64,000 bases of DNA from Siphonodentalium dalli (Eukaryota; Mollusca; Scaphopoda; Gadilida; Siphonodentaliidae), in NCBI GenBank assembly GCA_032622095.1, contig CP136067.1, forward strand, positions 120,625,030 through 120,689,029, in the 5' to 3' direction. Below, piece by piece: positions 1 to 12,063 of this stretch (positions are counted from its first letter, which is position 1; each line of letters starts with the position of its first letter). A model generated the notes under the pieces. It was not told where the DNA came from and searched no databases. It saw nothing but the letters and a program-made list of their open reading frames with translations. A program made the translations under genes and the position numbers.

Positions 1-700
1 TTTGTCACATCGACTGGTAATATATGGTGACTCGGAGCCAACTGCAACAAAAAAGATATCATGATATAGATAGATTGTTATTAGCATTCGCTGTATTGGC
101 CGATGTTATACTTACCATTAAGGATTGTTGGAATTTTTTATTTAGATTAGATGGGCCTCGTGATAATCAGTAAGTTGCTTTCAGTAGGGACAAGGCGGCA
201 GTTGGGAGGGGTTGGTGCTTTTCTTTCACTCATCTTGGTAACATTTTCAACACTTGGATAGACCAACCGAGTGTTGACTATAAATCGGTTTGAATTTACA
301 GACTTTGAAAAAAGATTATTATAGCTCAATTATACAATTATACGTTATAGTTAAATATTTTCCAACCAATAGTCGGTGTAAAATGTATTGTTTTAGACTC
401 AGGGTCTAATAATGTCCTACGTGTACTTTCAGTCAGATATAAGGCCGAATTTGTCCCTTATTTTAGTTCGGGAATATTTAGTCATATTAAGTAAACATTG
501 GTTGGAATCTGTCAGGTCGAGGCAAGGGAATATTTATCCCACGATTTGAGATTTTTGTTGGGATCTAAACCCGGAGGTATGTTGAAAAGTTAAACTTGGT
601 AACGATAAAAGGTGTTAAAATATTGTCTGTTTATTATACGGATTGAATAAAGAGCGTTTGCTTCACTTCTGTGCAAAACACAGACAACAGCTGAAACTCG
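1..700. other. AT-rich stretch, no gene recognised
   Basis: I see no long open frame, splice-bounded exon or RNA gene here. At about 645-670 is the motif AATAAAGAGCGTTT, which recurs inside the TTAA-flanked miniature elements further on, so part of this may be a decayed relative of that family. Confidence 0.5.
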
Positions 701-1100
701 CATTTGATAAAGTTCCTCACCGACGCCTCATCTGCAAGCCACGTTAACACGGCATCAACCCCCAAGTCTCTGATTGGATCATACATGGTAGTACCCAATC
801 TTTACTCATCGAAGGACACTCTTCCTCTCATATGCAAGTAATATCTGTGTTCCACAGGGGTAAGTCTTTGGCCATATACTATTCTTGCTCTATATCAACG
901 ACTTCCACACTTATCTCAAACATAGCTCTCTAAGACCATTTGCTGACGATAGAATTATTGAAGACAACAAAACATTCAAGTCACAGCTCTCATCATCATT
1001 GATAGTCCATAATGGCCAAAAAGAAAACGTCGCAAAATATTGTAAATAATTTTATCTTCTTATAATATAAAATGACCAATAAAATCATAGCAAAATTAAA
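701..1100 (+). mobile_element. LINE fragment, reverse transcriptase palm plus 3' tail (family A)
   Basis: The stretch translates, with frameshifts, to non-LTR reverse transcriptase pieces: FDKVPHRRLICK, a SLLIEGHSSSHMQVIS-like segment, a GVPQG-like block and FADD in place of the catalytic YADD box near 940-950. From about 963 it jumps to sequence matching 11752-11850, the 3' end of the other family A copy (GACAACAAAACATTCAAG). So roughly a kilobase between palm and tail has been deleted. It is a dead copy. CR1/Jockey/L2-like affiliation is inferred from remembered motifs; no alignment was run. Confidence 0.8.
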
Positions 1101-1180
1101 CTATATCGACCACCAAAATTGAGGTACGCAAAATCAATGTCACCATCATCTCATCTGTTGACTCAAAATAACACCATTGA

Positions 1181-1274
1181 GACACACATTATTGTCTTGG
1201 GGCATAAACGGTCCTCCAGGCGGCTCAGACACACATTAATGTATTGGGACATAAACGGTCCTCCAGGCGGCTCA
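1181..1274. repeat. 47-bp tandem duplication
   Basis: Two adjacent near-identical 47-bp units begin with GACACACATT at 1181 and 1228 and share CATAAACGGTCCTCCAGG. Confidence 0.85.
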
Positions 1275-1989
1275 TAACTGTCAGTACTATAAATGACAGC
1301 GAGCTGTCATAATTATGAAGAACAAGAAGATGAAGAAGAAAAAAAAAAGAAGAAGAATGTCACTTACGTTAATTTACGTAGATAGCCAGTTAAATTGTTT
1401 GAAGTTTGCAATTTTAGCGTCAACGTTTTTACCGCGACCGTGTGATATAACTGCTCCCCGAGATATCGGCCCGACTTCGTAATATGGGAAAATCAACAGT
1501 GAGCAACGTAATTTATTTTGTTTAATAATTTTGTTTAATATTTTAATTTTTAGCAGTCATATTATATTGTTGCCGTAATCGCTCATATGCTCATACCGGT
1601 ATATGCGGGGTTGTTTATGTTTCATACATCGCTTGGGCACATTCATTACGATTGAGACATTCAGCCCTTTCATTACATGTGCTTGTCCTGATAAACAACA
1701 ACATCCAAAACAATTATCATTGGCTAGGACATAAATATTATCTCCAAACCATCATCCGCTTCGAACAAAATAATGTGAAATGTAATGAATAATAAAATTG
1801 GAAATGTGAATTACACATAATATACATATACAGATCGCTGCTGGCCATTGTGAGAACTGCAGCACTCCCAAATCGCACAAAACATCATAATTATACCGTC
1901 CAAACCGCTCGAGTCTAATTAATATTGAAGGGAACACTAGGACAATACTTTAAACGGTTAGTATCAATGCGGCCGATTAACTGTACTAT
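1275..1989. other. Non-coding stretch with polypurine tract and a shared repeat
   Basis: A GAA-rich polypurine run lies at about 1319-1358. At 1719-1760 the sequence GGCTAGGACATA followed by CAAACCATCATC matches 11907-11939, where it follows the family A LINE tail, so it is probably repeat-derived. No gene is supported. Confidence 0.5.
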
Positions 1990-3990
1990 CAGTTAAATTG
2001 AGATGATCAACATTAGATGTCCATTTCAAATCACAAACCAAATGATACTCAGAATCAATGCCTTAATGTCAGTTCATCAATTGCAAATTTTAGTTGATGG
2101 TCGTCCAATGCTAAACGGGAAGAAATTTCACCATGATCCTTGGTCACAAGCAAGCTATCAATCTGACTTTGAATCTTCTCTCCCTACGAATAGTAGTGTT
2201 GTGGTCAACCGAAGTGATCTGGAGCTATTCTTTAGCAATATTACTGAGGCTATAAACAAATCGGCACAGGAGTTTCAAAAACATTTTGAAGCCATTTTGG
2301 TCCCAACATCTCAAATCACTTCATCAAACAAAATATGAGATATCACCTGTCAGTTTGGATAGCAGTCGCTAGACCGATCATATATACCGGCTAATAATTA
2401 TACAGCTACAAAACACGCTAAATGTAATTTTAGACGTGATTATTGCAGATCATCTAAACAGTATCTTCAGTCGTTCAATAACAGCATTGATGTATCAGCA
2501 GAATCTGATCAAGACACTTTTTTCAGATTAAAGTTTCTCAATCCGATTAAACACCCCTAAATTACTATTTCTTTGGCTTCGGGGTAAATAATATTTGATT
2601 TCGAGGAACCTACCCATCAAAGCTGAGTGATCAGATATCGTTTTTTAAAGTGTGCTATTTCAATTGTTTGTGGCCCATGCAGAAACGCGCAATCAAATGG
2701 ATGGTCACGGTCAAATTTGCGGATGACGATGGATAACTCTAAAACAAGTGGTAATACGGCCAAAATGCGTGAATACTCAAGTGATAATACGGCCATATTT
2801 CGTTGAACAAAATGTGGATAAATAACACGTTTTGTGAAATTTGATACCATATAGTTGACAGTGCATGTTTAGCATTATTTTGTTGCAATTAATCGATTCT
2901 GATAACTAAAGAGATTTTTAAGAAATGTTTTTGTTGTATCTTGATGATATGGGACCCTCTGATCGGATTGAGTACCTTTAATGCAAAACGCAAAAAGCTT
3001 GGGACTCTTTCTGATTCATTCTTCAAATACAATGGTAACCTCATCAGGGATGCATATGAGATAGCCGAGGCATGGGGTGATAATTATAGCGGTATCTTCT
3101 CAGTTCACTTAACGGACCCGTCGTTCGACGAGTCCCAGTATGCCAATGTAAATTAATTTGTAGAAAAGGAATCAACTCGCTCCCGTCAAGCCTTTCAGAC
3201 ACCCTTTCAAGTTTTCCTGTAACTTCAACAGAAATAACGTCTTTTTTAAACACATGAACTTAAATAAGGCAGCACGGCTGGATGGAGGCCACTATGAGCA
3301 CCTTATATGTGGAGGCACGAGCGTAGCCGAATCACTGAGTTTCAATCACTTTTTGCATTTGGACTGTATTCCACAAGCAGCAAAACGGGGTGTTATTTTT
3401 TCTCTATAAACCTAAAGACTCTTTTGATAATTTCCGCGCTATAACCAGATAACATGCACTGCTGTCCGTAATATACAAATTATTCGAAAACCTAATATTC
3501 ACAATACTTGAGCTTTATACCGTAAATTATACACTATCATTGATAACGCCTCATCACTTGCAAAAACGGGTTCCAGTGTGAGGTAAGTTGTTCTGTGACA
3601 TAATCTTTTGGTGGCATTATGCAGTTCCTATACTTCCGAGGTGCATATAGTACGTTATTTTCTGCTTCTTCGGAAGTATGGAATTATGGAAAACGTTTGA
3701 CACCTTGTGGATCAAGGGTTTGCTATATCAGCTATTTGAAAGCACATTCAGGGCAAAACGTGGAGAATTATAGCACAGTTACTTAATGATATACATTTCT
3801 GCACTCGTTTGAAAAACTGTAACTCACACTGGATACCAATGTTACAAGGAGCAAGGCAGGGAAGTACGACCATTTTCAAACTTATTATCTAAACATTTCT
3901 GTCAATAAATAGGGATCTTTCTGTACTACTATTTGTCTATCGTCTGCTTTTATCACCTTAACGCCCCTCCAAATCAATAATAGCCCATTC
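1990..3990 (+). mobile_element. Decayed LINE ORF2 (linker and reverse transcriptase), family B
   Basis: Successive frames read as the middle of a non-LTR retrotransposon polyprotein. About 2150-2340 carries WSQASYQSDFESSL and FWSQHLKSLH, the segment after the endonuclease. About 2450-2520 gives KQYLQSFNNSIDVSAESD and DTFFRLK. About 3000-3130 gives DAYEIAEAWGDNYSGIFS, and about 3240-3310 gives NLNKAARLDG and EHLICGG. About 3420-3450 matches the NYRAITLT motif and about 3700-3880 matches FDTLWIKGLLYQLFE and QGARQGST. Many frameshifts and stops separate these blocks, so this is an inactive fossil. No 5' or 3' terminus or target duplication was found. Confidence 0.75.
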
Positions 3991-4007
3991 CGATGTACAC
4001 TTTTAAA

Positions 4008-4600
4008 ATTCAATTCAATTTATTTGCTTAACATCATATACATCATATTACAGAGAATACATAATACATAAATGCGATAAATTATGTGCGCATGCGTGCA
4101 GATTGTATTGTACTAGCATATACATTTAAACTAATGCGTCAGTTATGTGTAGTACATATACATGTATATATGCAATAAATTAGTGTAAGATATATGGTGC
4201 GACAACCCATGATGGGATATGGTAAAATTAGTCAGTGGAAGCCTCAGGAGAGCCTAAATAGCGGCAACACCCTTCTGATGAATATGGACAGATTTGTGTT
4301 CGTCTTCCTTTTCCCGAATTGAAAAGTTCTCTCATTTTAATAGTGTTTGGATTTCGGTAGACATATGATGGAATATATTTCTGTCGGAGATCATGTAAAG
4401 CTGGACATTTCAGTATGACATGAAATTCATCGCCCAGTTCTGATAGACATAAAGACATGTTATGTACTTGTTCGTCAGGTGCGTGAAACTGATAGTACTC
4501 GGGCGCTATGCCAAATATGGAAATGTAGCATTCTACTAACATCGCCGAAAATCTCAAAGAAATCGACCATACCACTCCACAGATATCATCGTCTGAACTA
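4008..4600 (-). mobile_element. 5'-truncated LINE 3' end (C-terminal finger region and UTR), family C
   Basis: On the - strand, 4228-4575 encodes GDEFHVILKCPALHDLRQ followed by KYIPSYVYRNPNTIKMRELF. This is the cysteine/histidine motif that ends many CR1-like polyproteins. Downstream is an AT-rich 3' UTR ending in AATAAATTGAATTGAATT, an AATAAA-like signal with a short TTGAA tandem tail at 4008-4025. The related LINE E end at 53.8-54.3 kb has the matching DLRKKYIKPYYYTRPN. Its 5' truncation is typical of target-primed insertion. Confidence 0.8.
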
Positions 4601-5347
4601 CTCTTAATTGTTAATATTTACATCTCGATTCGGGACGCAACAGTCGGTGATGATCTAACGCAAATGATTTCGCCATCAAGAGTCGTTGCATTTCATTGAT
4701 ATATAAGAATGACGGTGTGTGTGCTGTAAATTTGGTTTAATATTCGTAAAAATAACTACTTTTAGCAAGATTATACTCCATTTCTATTTGATCACCCAAA
4801 CCGGAGTGTTTCACATCACTTTAATTGACTAGAAAAAAACACTTTAGTATAGGAAGGGTTAATATCAATTCCATATATATGTTCCATTCCATATGTCACC
4901 CAGGCTATTGCAATGTACATGGTATAAATCCAGAGGCTCCAGAGGAACGAATAAGTGTTGGATTTCTTTGAATATAAACTATTTTTCACTATTATATGCT
5001 GTTATTGGAATCCATCTGAACGCGCTGTTCAACCGAAAATTCCCAAAGTACACCAACATTTTCCCGGCGATGAAACGATGTAATGGCTCAGAAGCAATCA
5101 CCCATCAATTGGCTGAAATATCATGATTCATGAAGGATAACTGCGGAAAGAATTTGTAACATTAGAGTTACTGATCTTAGACTGAATTGTTTTTCACTCC
5201 ATTCATCTCTTGTTCTGACACAATATTGCGTTAAAGAGGAAACTCGTTATTATTTTATTTTCAAAATTATAGAACCTAATTTTGAAAAATATGAGTAAAT
5301 TTGGGTAAAATTTATCAAACTAGTGAGCGATAACGAACAAAGTCTTG
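4601..5347. other. No gene recognised
   Basis: Only short random-looking open frames occur here. The 77-codon one at 4893-5126 has no recognisable domain and no splice context I would defend. Confidence 0.5.
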
Positions 5348-6684
5348 TTACACTCTAAGAAATAAGGGTTCTTTGTGGTTCTTTGAAGAACTCAAGGGTT
5401 CTCTGTAAGAACCAATTGGTTCCTCTGTGTCAGAAAAGGTTCTCTGTGTTCGATAGGGTTCGTCGGTGTGTAACTAGGGTTCTCTTGGATGCTGAAGGTT
5501 TCTTGACCAAACAATAATGCAGTTTTTACATGTGCCATGGAGCCGAATTGAGTGATTAGCATGAATAAAACATCAACGAGAGAGAAAGGAGGAGTATGTG
5601 TTTGTTCGCAGGGTTGGGGAATAGTAATGTATAATAGTAATGCATTGCAATGCATTACATTTTCTCAAGTAATGCAAATAAGTGTGTACTGCACACTTTT
5701 CTGCATTATATAATGCAGACTTTTACGCGTAGCCTAAAGCAAATAATGCAGGCCTACTACTAACAAAAAATGGTGAGTAATCTAATATATATGTTTAGAC
5801 GTCCGTGTGTGTATGTGTCCTTTATAGACTCGAAAACAGCTCGACCGATTGAGCCAAAACTTGCTATCTAAGGGTAAAAACCACAGGCAGTGCACTCGGA
5901 CCATTAAAGTTTACGGAATGTCGCGATATACGCAAGAGCGAAAACATACTATATTATCATCGTACGCTATTCCATCTGGAGTTCCTATAAAGGTTCTCTA
6001 AAGAACCATGTTGGGATAGATTATGGTTCCCTTGAGAACCCTGTTCTGATATATGAAAGGTTCTTTGAAGAACCCTCGTGTGATAACCGTAAAATACACA
6101 CAAATATATGTTAAAGTGCAGACTAATTCACCACCTTCGTGTATTCAAGAATATGAATCACATCAAAAGAAAGCGAATTGTATATGGAATGTGAAGGTAT
6201 AAGCTCCCTTGTATATATAATTCCCTAAATGCTTCAATATTATGACAATCTATTAGTTATTATAAAACACCTCAATGTGTACTGAACGTCGCGATATACG
6301 CAAGAGCGCAAACATACTATATTATCATCGTACGCTATTCCATCTTACAGGTTCTCTGAAGTTCTCTGTTGGGGTAGATTATGGTTCCCTTAAGAACCCT
6401 GTTCTGATAGATGAAAGGTTCTATGAAGAATCCTCGTGTGACCCTTATGATTGTGTCCTCCGAAGTACCATCTGGGGTTCTTATAAAGGTTCCCTGAAGA
6501 ACCATATTCATATTATGGTTCCCTTAAGAACCATATTGGGGTTCTTCTGTTGAACCTTATGATATGGTTCTTCGGTAGAACCTTATGATGGGGTCCTTTG
6601 AAGCACCAAATAATGTGCTCCTATTGTGACAAGGTGAAGAACCTTTTTGGGTTCTCTGAAGGACTTCTGGTTCTAAGAGTGTAA
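5348..6684. mobile_element. GGTTCTT/AAGAACC foldback element, about 1.34 kb
   Basis: The ends are inverted copies of TTACACTCTAAGAA at 5348 and 6684. Both flanks are packed with alternating GGTTCTT and AAGAACC motifs (5365-5500 and 5980-6680), so long stretches can pair. An internal direct duplication of about 65 bp beginning GCGATATACGCAAGAGCG lies at about 5923 and 6289. No transposase is present. I read it as a non-autonomous DNA transposon; similar GGTTC clusters at 21.8 and 30.5 kb look related in style. Confidence 0.65.
5770..5925 (-). repeat. Tail of a short dispersed element inside the foldback
   Basis: Read on the - strand, this ends with GACCGATTCAATCGG-like wording followed by CGAAAA and a CA-rich run (GGACACATACACAC). 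The same design (CCAAATTTGAGTCGGATCGG, then an ACAT tail) occurs at 45.4-45.5 kb, so it looks like the 3' end of a related dispersed repeat. Confidence 0.4.
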
Positions 6685-7079
6685 ACCACTTTTCGCCAGC
6701 GTTCGCCGGTTCCACACAGAGATGATATTTACTGCCACCAAATGTAAGCGGTCTGCTCCATCCTTGTCAGGGATGTTGCCGTGGGGTTCCAACTGGGGGT
6801 GGTGAGACCATAACATTTCCAACTATATAGGATTTGTTTTAATATAAGTTCCAACTATATAGGATTTGGTTTTATCACATAATTAACCCACAAAACCAGC
6901 TTCATAGTTATTGGTAAGACACACGTGTACTATTAGCCCGTGCGCTGACGTCACGCCATTATTTAAATGACTTGCGATTGCTGAAGTTTATGATTGTAGT
7001 TTTTGATGAATACTTCGCGTTGCTTCGCGTTTATTTGATCTTGTGACAAAAGGGGTATATCAATACGTAATTTATCAAC
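6685..7079. other. No gene; short direct repeat
   Basis: TTCCAACTATATAGGATTTG occurs twice, near 6818 and 6849. Nothing else is recognised. Confidence 0.5.
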
Positions 7080-7786
7080 CTCGTCCACTAAATTTTATTT
7101 GAGCCTCGGTAAACATCGGCTCAAATCGAATTTAGTGAGCTCGGTTGATAAATTCCGTATAAAATAGAAACTCATGTGAGATCCTCTATTTGAGTAATGC
7201 AAAATTCCAATATTAGCTTAATGGCTTAATAATTTGGGTTTCTTTATGTTCTTTTAACGGGTATGGGCTGTAGCCTGTGTAAATAAAGACACTAGTAACA
7301 AGAATGACATAACATTGAACCTTGTTTTATATATTGAGTGCATGCAGTACATTATACATGATATTATCAGAATATGGTTGATGAACGAATACACGTTACA
7401 TGTATTTAAATTCCAAGGAGTTAAAAGTTTATCTCGTCCACTAAATTCTATTTGAGCCTCGGTAAACCTCGGCTCAAATCGAATTTAGTGAACTCGGTTG
7501 ATAAATTCCGTATAAAATAGAAACTCATGTGAGATCCTCTATTTGAGTAATGCAAAATTCCAATATTAGCTTAATTGCTTAATAATTTGGGTTTCTTTAT
7601 GTTCTTTTTACGGGTATGGGATGTAGCCTGTTTAAATAAAGACACTAGTAACAAGAATGACATAACATTGAACCTGGTTTTATATATTGAGTGCATGCAG
7701 TATACTTTATAAATGATATTAATCAGAATATGGTTGATGAACGAATACACGTTACATGTATTTAAATTCCAAGGAGTTAAAAGTTA
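7080..7786. repeat. 353-bp tandem duplication with internal palindrome
   Basis: Two head-to-tail units start at CTCGTCCACTAAATT (7080 and 7433) and end at AAGGAGTTAAAAGTT (about 7430 and 7786). They differ by only scattered substitutions, so the duplication is young relative to its surroundings. Each unit opens with an imperfect hairpin: TTATCAACC and ACTAAATT..TTTGAGCC pair with GGCTCAAAT..AATTTAGT and GGTTGATAA (first copy 7072-7156). Confidence 0.85.
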
Positions 7787-8239
7787 TAACTCACACATTG
7801 GTAACAAGTATGCATGCTGAATGATTGTTATATTGTTAAAGTTGTCATCATAAAGATATGGAGGTTTACTAATAGACTAGTGCACATAAATCTATATGGT
7901 TAGTAAAATATACCAGTCTGAACTTGAAGGAAATGCTTTGCTTTCAATTTCATATATGTGTTCAGGTAATGAGCATTACTGGAATTTATTTACTCAAATG
8001 ATTGTGTTTTAACTTGTAATATTGGCATTACATTGCTACCTTGGAGGAATAATTTATTTAAACTGATTAATATACTGCTATGAGAGGAACTAAATGTATA
8101 AGTATAAGTACAACTATTGGAATCTGAGTCATGAAATTTTCAACTGTTGAAAATTATGGTCCCCATATGGGGGTGAGACACCACACCACACACCCTGTCG
8201 CTACGTCCCTGATATTACTGGTATGTATCATATTCCATA
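7787..8239. other. No gene recognised
   Basis: AT-rich, no persuasive open frame or repeat structure seen. Confidence 0.5.
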
Positions 8240-8720
8240 TTTAGAGGTCGATATTACTCGATTTGTCTAGTCTGGTGATTTATAAGAAGTCGCCTACACT
8301 ATCAATGTTCGAGGTTTATAGTATATTCGACACCTCTGCGTGGCTAAAATTACAGTGTTTATAAGTTTATATATAGTACATATACTAGCTGAAACAGACT
8401 TTCAAATGGAGCCTTTATTCGGCGGCCTAGCTTCCTGGGAACTTTGGTAAACATTTCAACAGTTGGATATTTCATGCTTGCATTGTTTGAACTTCAACCA
8501 ATTTGAAATTTCCAACCGAAGAGGCGTGCAAATGGAACATCGCTGACTTGGAAATTTCAGCCTGCTTCAGTGGGGTGCAGTTTTAGCCTCCAAGTTGGTC
8601 CCCCTCAATGGAGACATTTTAGCGACATCCCTGCACGAATGTCATAAATAGATTCAATACTCAAATATAGACTGCATATTGTTTGTCCCGAGAAAATCCG
8701 CTTGGATGCCACATTTATCG
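8240..8720. repeat. Dispersed repeat F3, copy 1
   Basis: It matches 22480-22557 plus 25448-25910 over its length. Shared landmarks are GTCTGGTGATTTA, ACATTTCAACAGTTGGA, GGGGCGTGCAAATGGAA (GAGGCGTGC here), CAGCCTGCTTCAGTGGGGTG and CGAGAAAATCCGCTTGGATG. No coding content is evident. It serves as the uninterrupted reference for the insertion at 22.56 kb. Confidence 0.75.
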
Positions 8721-9939
8721 GATTAAGCGATAGTATAGAGTCGCACATTGTTCAAAAATCGCGCCAAGTTGTGACCATTGAGCAATGTCACTCACATTTT
8801 TGTGAAGCGAGCACAATGTCAGGCTTCAAATTGTTTTCTGGTGGAGTAACTGATACGCGCCACACACTGCTGTTTAACGCTGATTTATTAGTTTCAGCCT
8901 GTGCATATAGAACAATTAATGATAGTATATAAGCACTTGATAGCATATAAGCCATACGTACATATGCGACATATGTAATTATACAAGGAGAACAATTAAA
9001 TCTGCACCTAGACCACGCACATGCGAGGTTGCAAGGACAAACACTATTATATTGACCAAACTAAGAACACAATGTGTTAACAGCATGTTCGTAGATAACC
9101 GCATACGGACGTTGATGTTCTCTTGCAATCAGAATGCAGATAAGTCCACACAACTGAGTCATTCAGCATAATTTGCTCACACTGCGATCACATGGGTTCA
9201 GTTCAAGGGAAATCAATATCCAATATAGCACTGTTCAATATAGGACACTGCATTATATACCTGGTCTATTGCGATCAGAATTTGCACAAACAGGTCACAT
9301 TTCTATGAACATCGCATTTAGTAACATATAACTGAAAACCACAAGCAAGCTTACACGTTGGCGGGCATTCTAGACCATTACTAATGTGATACAAACTGAA
9401 AGCCATTTCAGTTGTCTATTGTAAAATTAACCGGCGAATCGGCGGCAATTCATGCTCGTTGTTCGTCAGTTCCAAAACATATATTCTAAACTAGATCGAT
9501 ACAGGAGGAGGGGGGGGGGTCTGCAGAAAAAAACCTTACACAGGCCGGGGTGGGGCGTTTCACAGGTCGAGAGAACGCGTTTTTTCGGTGTTTGCGAATT
9601 TTTTCCTTTTGGCTTTTCTTCAGCTAATTACAAGGTAATTACCGAAATACGGTAATTGTTTGATTTTGTTATGATCTATATCACACATATATGACATACT
9701 AAATATACTATATGTATAGTGATCAGGTTGGCCAAAGAAAGCTGAAGTGTTTGGTGTCTCTATCATTCAAAGCATGTCTGCACGCATCTATGATCTACTG
9801 CCATTGGTATGGTATCACAGATAAGCATGTTCTTAATGACAATGCATTGCACATGTTGGCATGAACAGGTCCAGTACATTACCAATTGTATTAAATAATA
9901 GCAAAATAGTCAAAATAATAAGTCGGCTCGCCGTTACTT
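8721..9939. other. No gene recognised
   Basis: No supported exon. A G-rich run lies at about 9503-9520. The short open frames here lack domains. Confidence 0.5.
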
Positions 9940-10615
9940 AACTTCAATAGTCCGATAACAATCGAAGTGCGCGTCACAATGTAACAGCAGAATTACTCAA
10001 CAAACAGTTTCAAAGGGCCTACTCTGCAGAATTAGACTCAACCATCCCAGAGAAAGGTACGATTCCATATTCCACCATGGACGATATATCCATCACTGAA
10101 CACGGTTGAGAAACTTCTTGTCCACATAGACCCTCAAAAAGCCATGGGACCGGATGGTATAGACGGTCGCATTTTGAAATAGCTTAGCAACACAATAGCC
10201 CAAATTCTGACGCACATATATAATCTTTCTCTAAAAACCGGAACAGTCCCTCTTGGCTGGAATACTGCAAATTGTCAGCCCCATCTTTAAAAAAAGGCAA
10301 CACACACGATCCCATTAATTACCGTCCAATAACCCTCACTTATATTTCCTGCAAAATCATTGAACACATCATCAGCAGCAAAACAATGGCTTTCATTGAA
10401 ACAAATAATATCCTCTACAATAAACGGCTTACCCACGAAAACGCTCATGCCAAACCCAACTTATCGACTTTCTACAAGAAATCACTGAAAATGATAATAA
10501 ATCCATACAAACTACATAATCATAATTGACTTCGAAAAAACATTTGATAAAGTTCCTCACCGACGCCTCATCTGCAAGTTCCATTAACACGGCATCAATT
10601 CTGAAGTCTCTGATT
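9940..10615 (+). mobile_element. LINE family A, 5' part of reverse transcriptase
   Basis: With frameshifts this encodes a LINE segment: EKLLVHIDPQKAMGPDGID (about 10105-10165), an ILTHIYNLSLKTGTVPLGW block (to 10262), then KKGNTHDPINYRPITLTYIS and CKIIEHIISS (10290-10380), and AFIETNNILYNK. After a degraded stretch comes FDKVPHRRLICK (about 10535-10580). These are RT fingers and palm motifs of CR1/Jockey/L2-like elements. The copy is interrupted at 10616 by another LINE and lacks the YADD-box region on resumption, so it is inactive. Confidence 0.85.
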
Positions 10616-11176
10616 GTTCTTGTAGATGTGGCTATTTTTATGAAGATTATGAACATTATTTTATGCATTGTGCATTATTTATTAGTCGACGGGCAGTTAT
10701 GTTTAGTTCACTTAATAACATGAATGTGGATATAAATATTAATAGCTTACTTTATGGAAAAAATTATGTCAGTGATGCAACAAATAATCTTATCTTTAAT
10801 ATTGTCCATTTATACTTCGAATCTACCAAGCGGTTTAATTCAAAATCTTTAATATAATACAATTAAGCCTGATTTGAATAAGTACATCTATTGCTTTCTT
10901 TATCATCTCTCCACAACATAACCCTGCCGTCCCCTAAGTACATCTCTACGGTAATTAATTGTTTGATCCCAACCAGAGGTCGCCCTCATTTTCTGCTGAG
11001 CAATGAATTATTATGTTGTTTCATTTTTTCTTATTTCACCTTGTATATGATCACGTGTTTTTCTAATTTTGACTATTGGTTTTTGCGTCTGGTCTTATAT
11101 AGGTTTTCCTGTTGACCGGACCCGGTCCTCTGTTAATATGACATTTATGCACAAATAAACTTTATTTACAAAAATA
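10616..11176 (+). mobile_element. Nested 5'-truncated LINE (561 bp) with 12-bp target duplication
   Basis: AAGTCTCTGATT occurs at 10604-10615 and again at 11177-11188, bracketing a foreign insert in the family A LINE. The insert encodes a typical LINE C-terminus (about 10627-10857): CRCGYFYEDYEHYFMHCALF, then a block containing SLLYGKNYVSDATNNLIFN and VHLYFESTKRF, then a stop. A 3' UTR ends in AATAAACTTTATTTACAAAAAT. The duplicated target, the 5' truncation and the 3' tail together show target-primed reverse transcription. The other family A copy (755-775) runs through this site without an insert. Confidence 0.9.
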
Positions 11177-11900
11177 AAGTCTCTGATTATTTACCGTACG
11201 ATTTATGACCAATCTGACAGCGCTAAATTGCAACACGATCTTATAATAACGCAGCACCTTGGGAGAGAGATTGGCTAATGTCGTTCCACTCCAGTAAATG
11301 TAACCTAATGAGCATTAGCAGAAAAGAGGAACCAATAAGCAAAATCTACAATTTAAATAGCCATCCACTTGAAAAAGTTAAATCTGCCAAATATTTGGTT
11401 ATGACAATACAGCATGACCTCAAGTTGGACGAACATATTGACAACATCACCGGCAAACCAAACCGAATTATCGGCTTCCTCGAGCGAAACCTAAAGATCA
11501 CCAACCGTACGACCAAGGAGAGGGCCTATCAATCTCTCGTAAGACCCATCCTAGATTACTGTACATATATATGGGACCCACATACAGATAAAGAAATTAA
11601 GGCAGTCCAAAGGAGAGCTGCGAGGTATGCCATGAATAGCTTCCAGAACACGAGCTCGGTAACGGGCAAACTATACAGGCACTAAACTGGCAATCATTAC
11701 AAGAACATAATTTAACCGGTTACCACCACCCTCAACAAACACAATTGGAGACAACAAAACATTCAAGTCACAGCTCTCGTCATCAGTGATGCAGTCCATA
11801 ATAGCCCAAATAAAACATCGCAAAAATACTGAGAATAGTCACTGACAGCTGTACATAATTTATCTCCATTTAATATAATAAATGACCCAAAACTTCATAA
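11177..11900 (+). mobile_element. LINE family A, C-terminal part of reverse transcriptase and 3' tail
   Basis: The open stretch 11278-11685 encodes the thumb-side end of a non-LTR RT: SFHSSKCNLMSISRK, EKVKSAKYLVMTIQHDLK, DEHIDNITGK, FLERNLKI, AYQSLVRPILDYCTYIWDPH, then QRRAARYAMNSFQNTSSV. Just upstream is YRTIYDQSDSAKLQHDL. The tail at 11750-11885 matches 963-1080 of the other copy. The YADD block expected between 10616 and 11190 is missing, so the host copy had lost its catalytic core. Confidence 0.88.
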
Positions 11901-12005
11901 AAATCTTTGGCTAGGACATATCTGCAAACCATCATCACATTTATTGATTTTATAATTTCTGGTATATTCAGGTATATTCGTATCATCGGATATATTAGAC
12001 GGGTA

Positions 12006-12010
12006 TATAC
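12006..12010. repeat. Left target-site duplication TATAC of element A
   Basis: TATAC directly abuts the left TIR and is repeated directly after the right TIR at 15731-15735. Confidence 0.8.
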
Positions 12011-12063
12011 CACGCTGGTCATCCGTGTAACGAGGACCCGGATAAGTAACGACGGACGCGACT
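12011..12063 (+). repeat. Left 53-bp TIR of element A
   Basis: Exact inverted match to 15678-15730. It contains GTAACGAGGACCC and GTAACGACGGACGCG. Shortly inside, at 12098-12108, AAACGGTGAGT is a good splice-donor match and could end a 5' untranslated exon that starts in the TIR. Confidence 0.92.
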
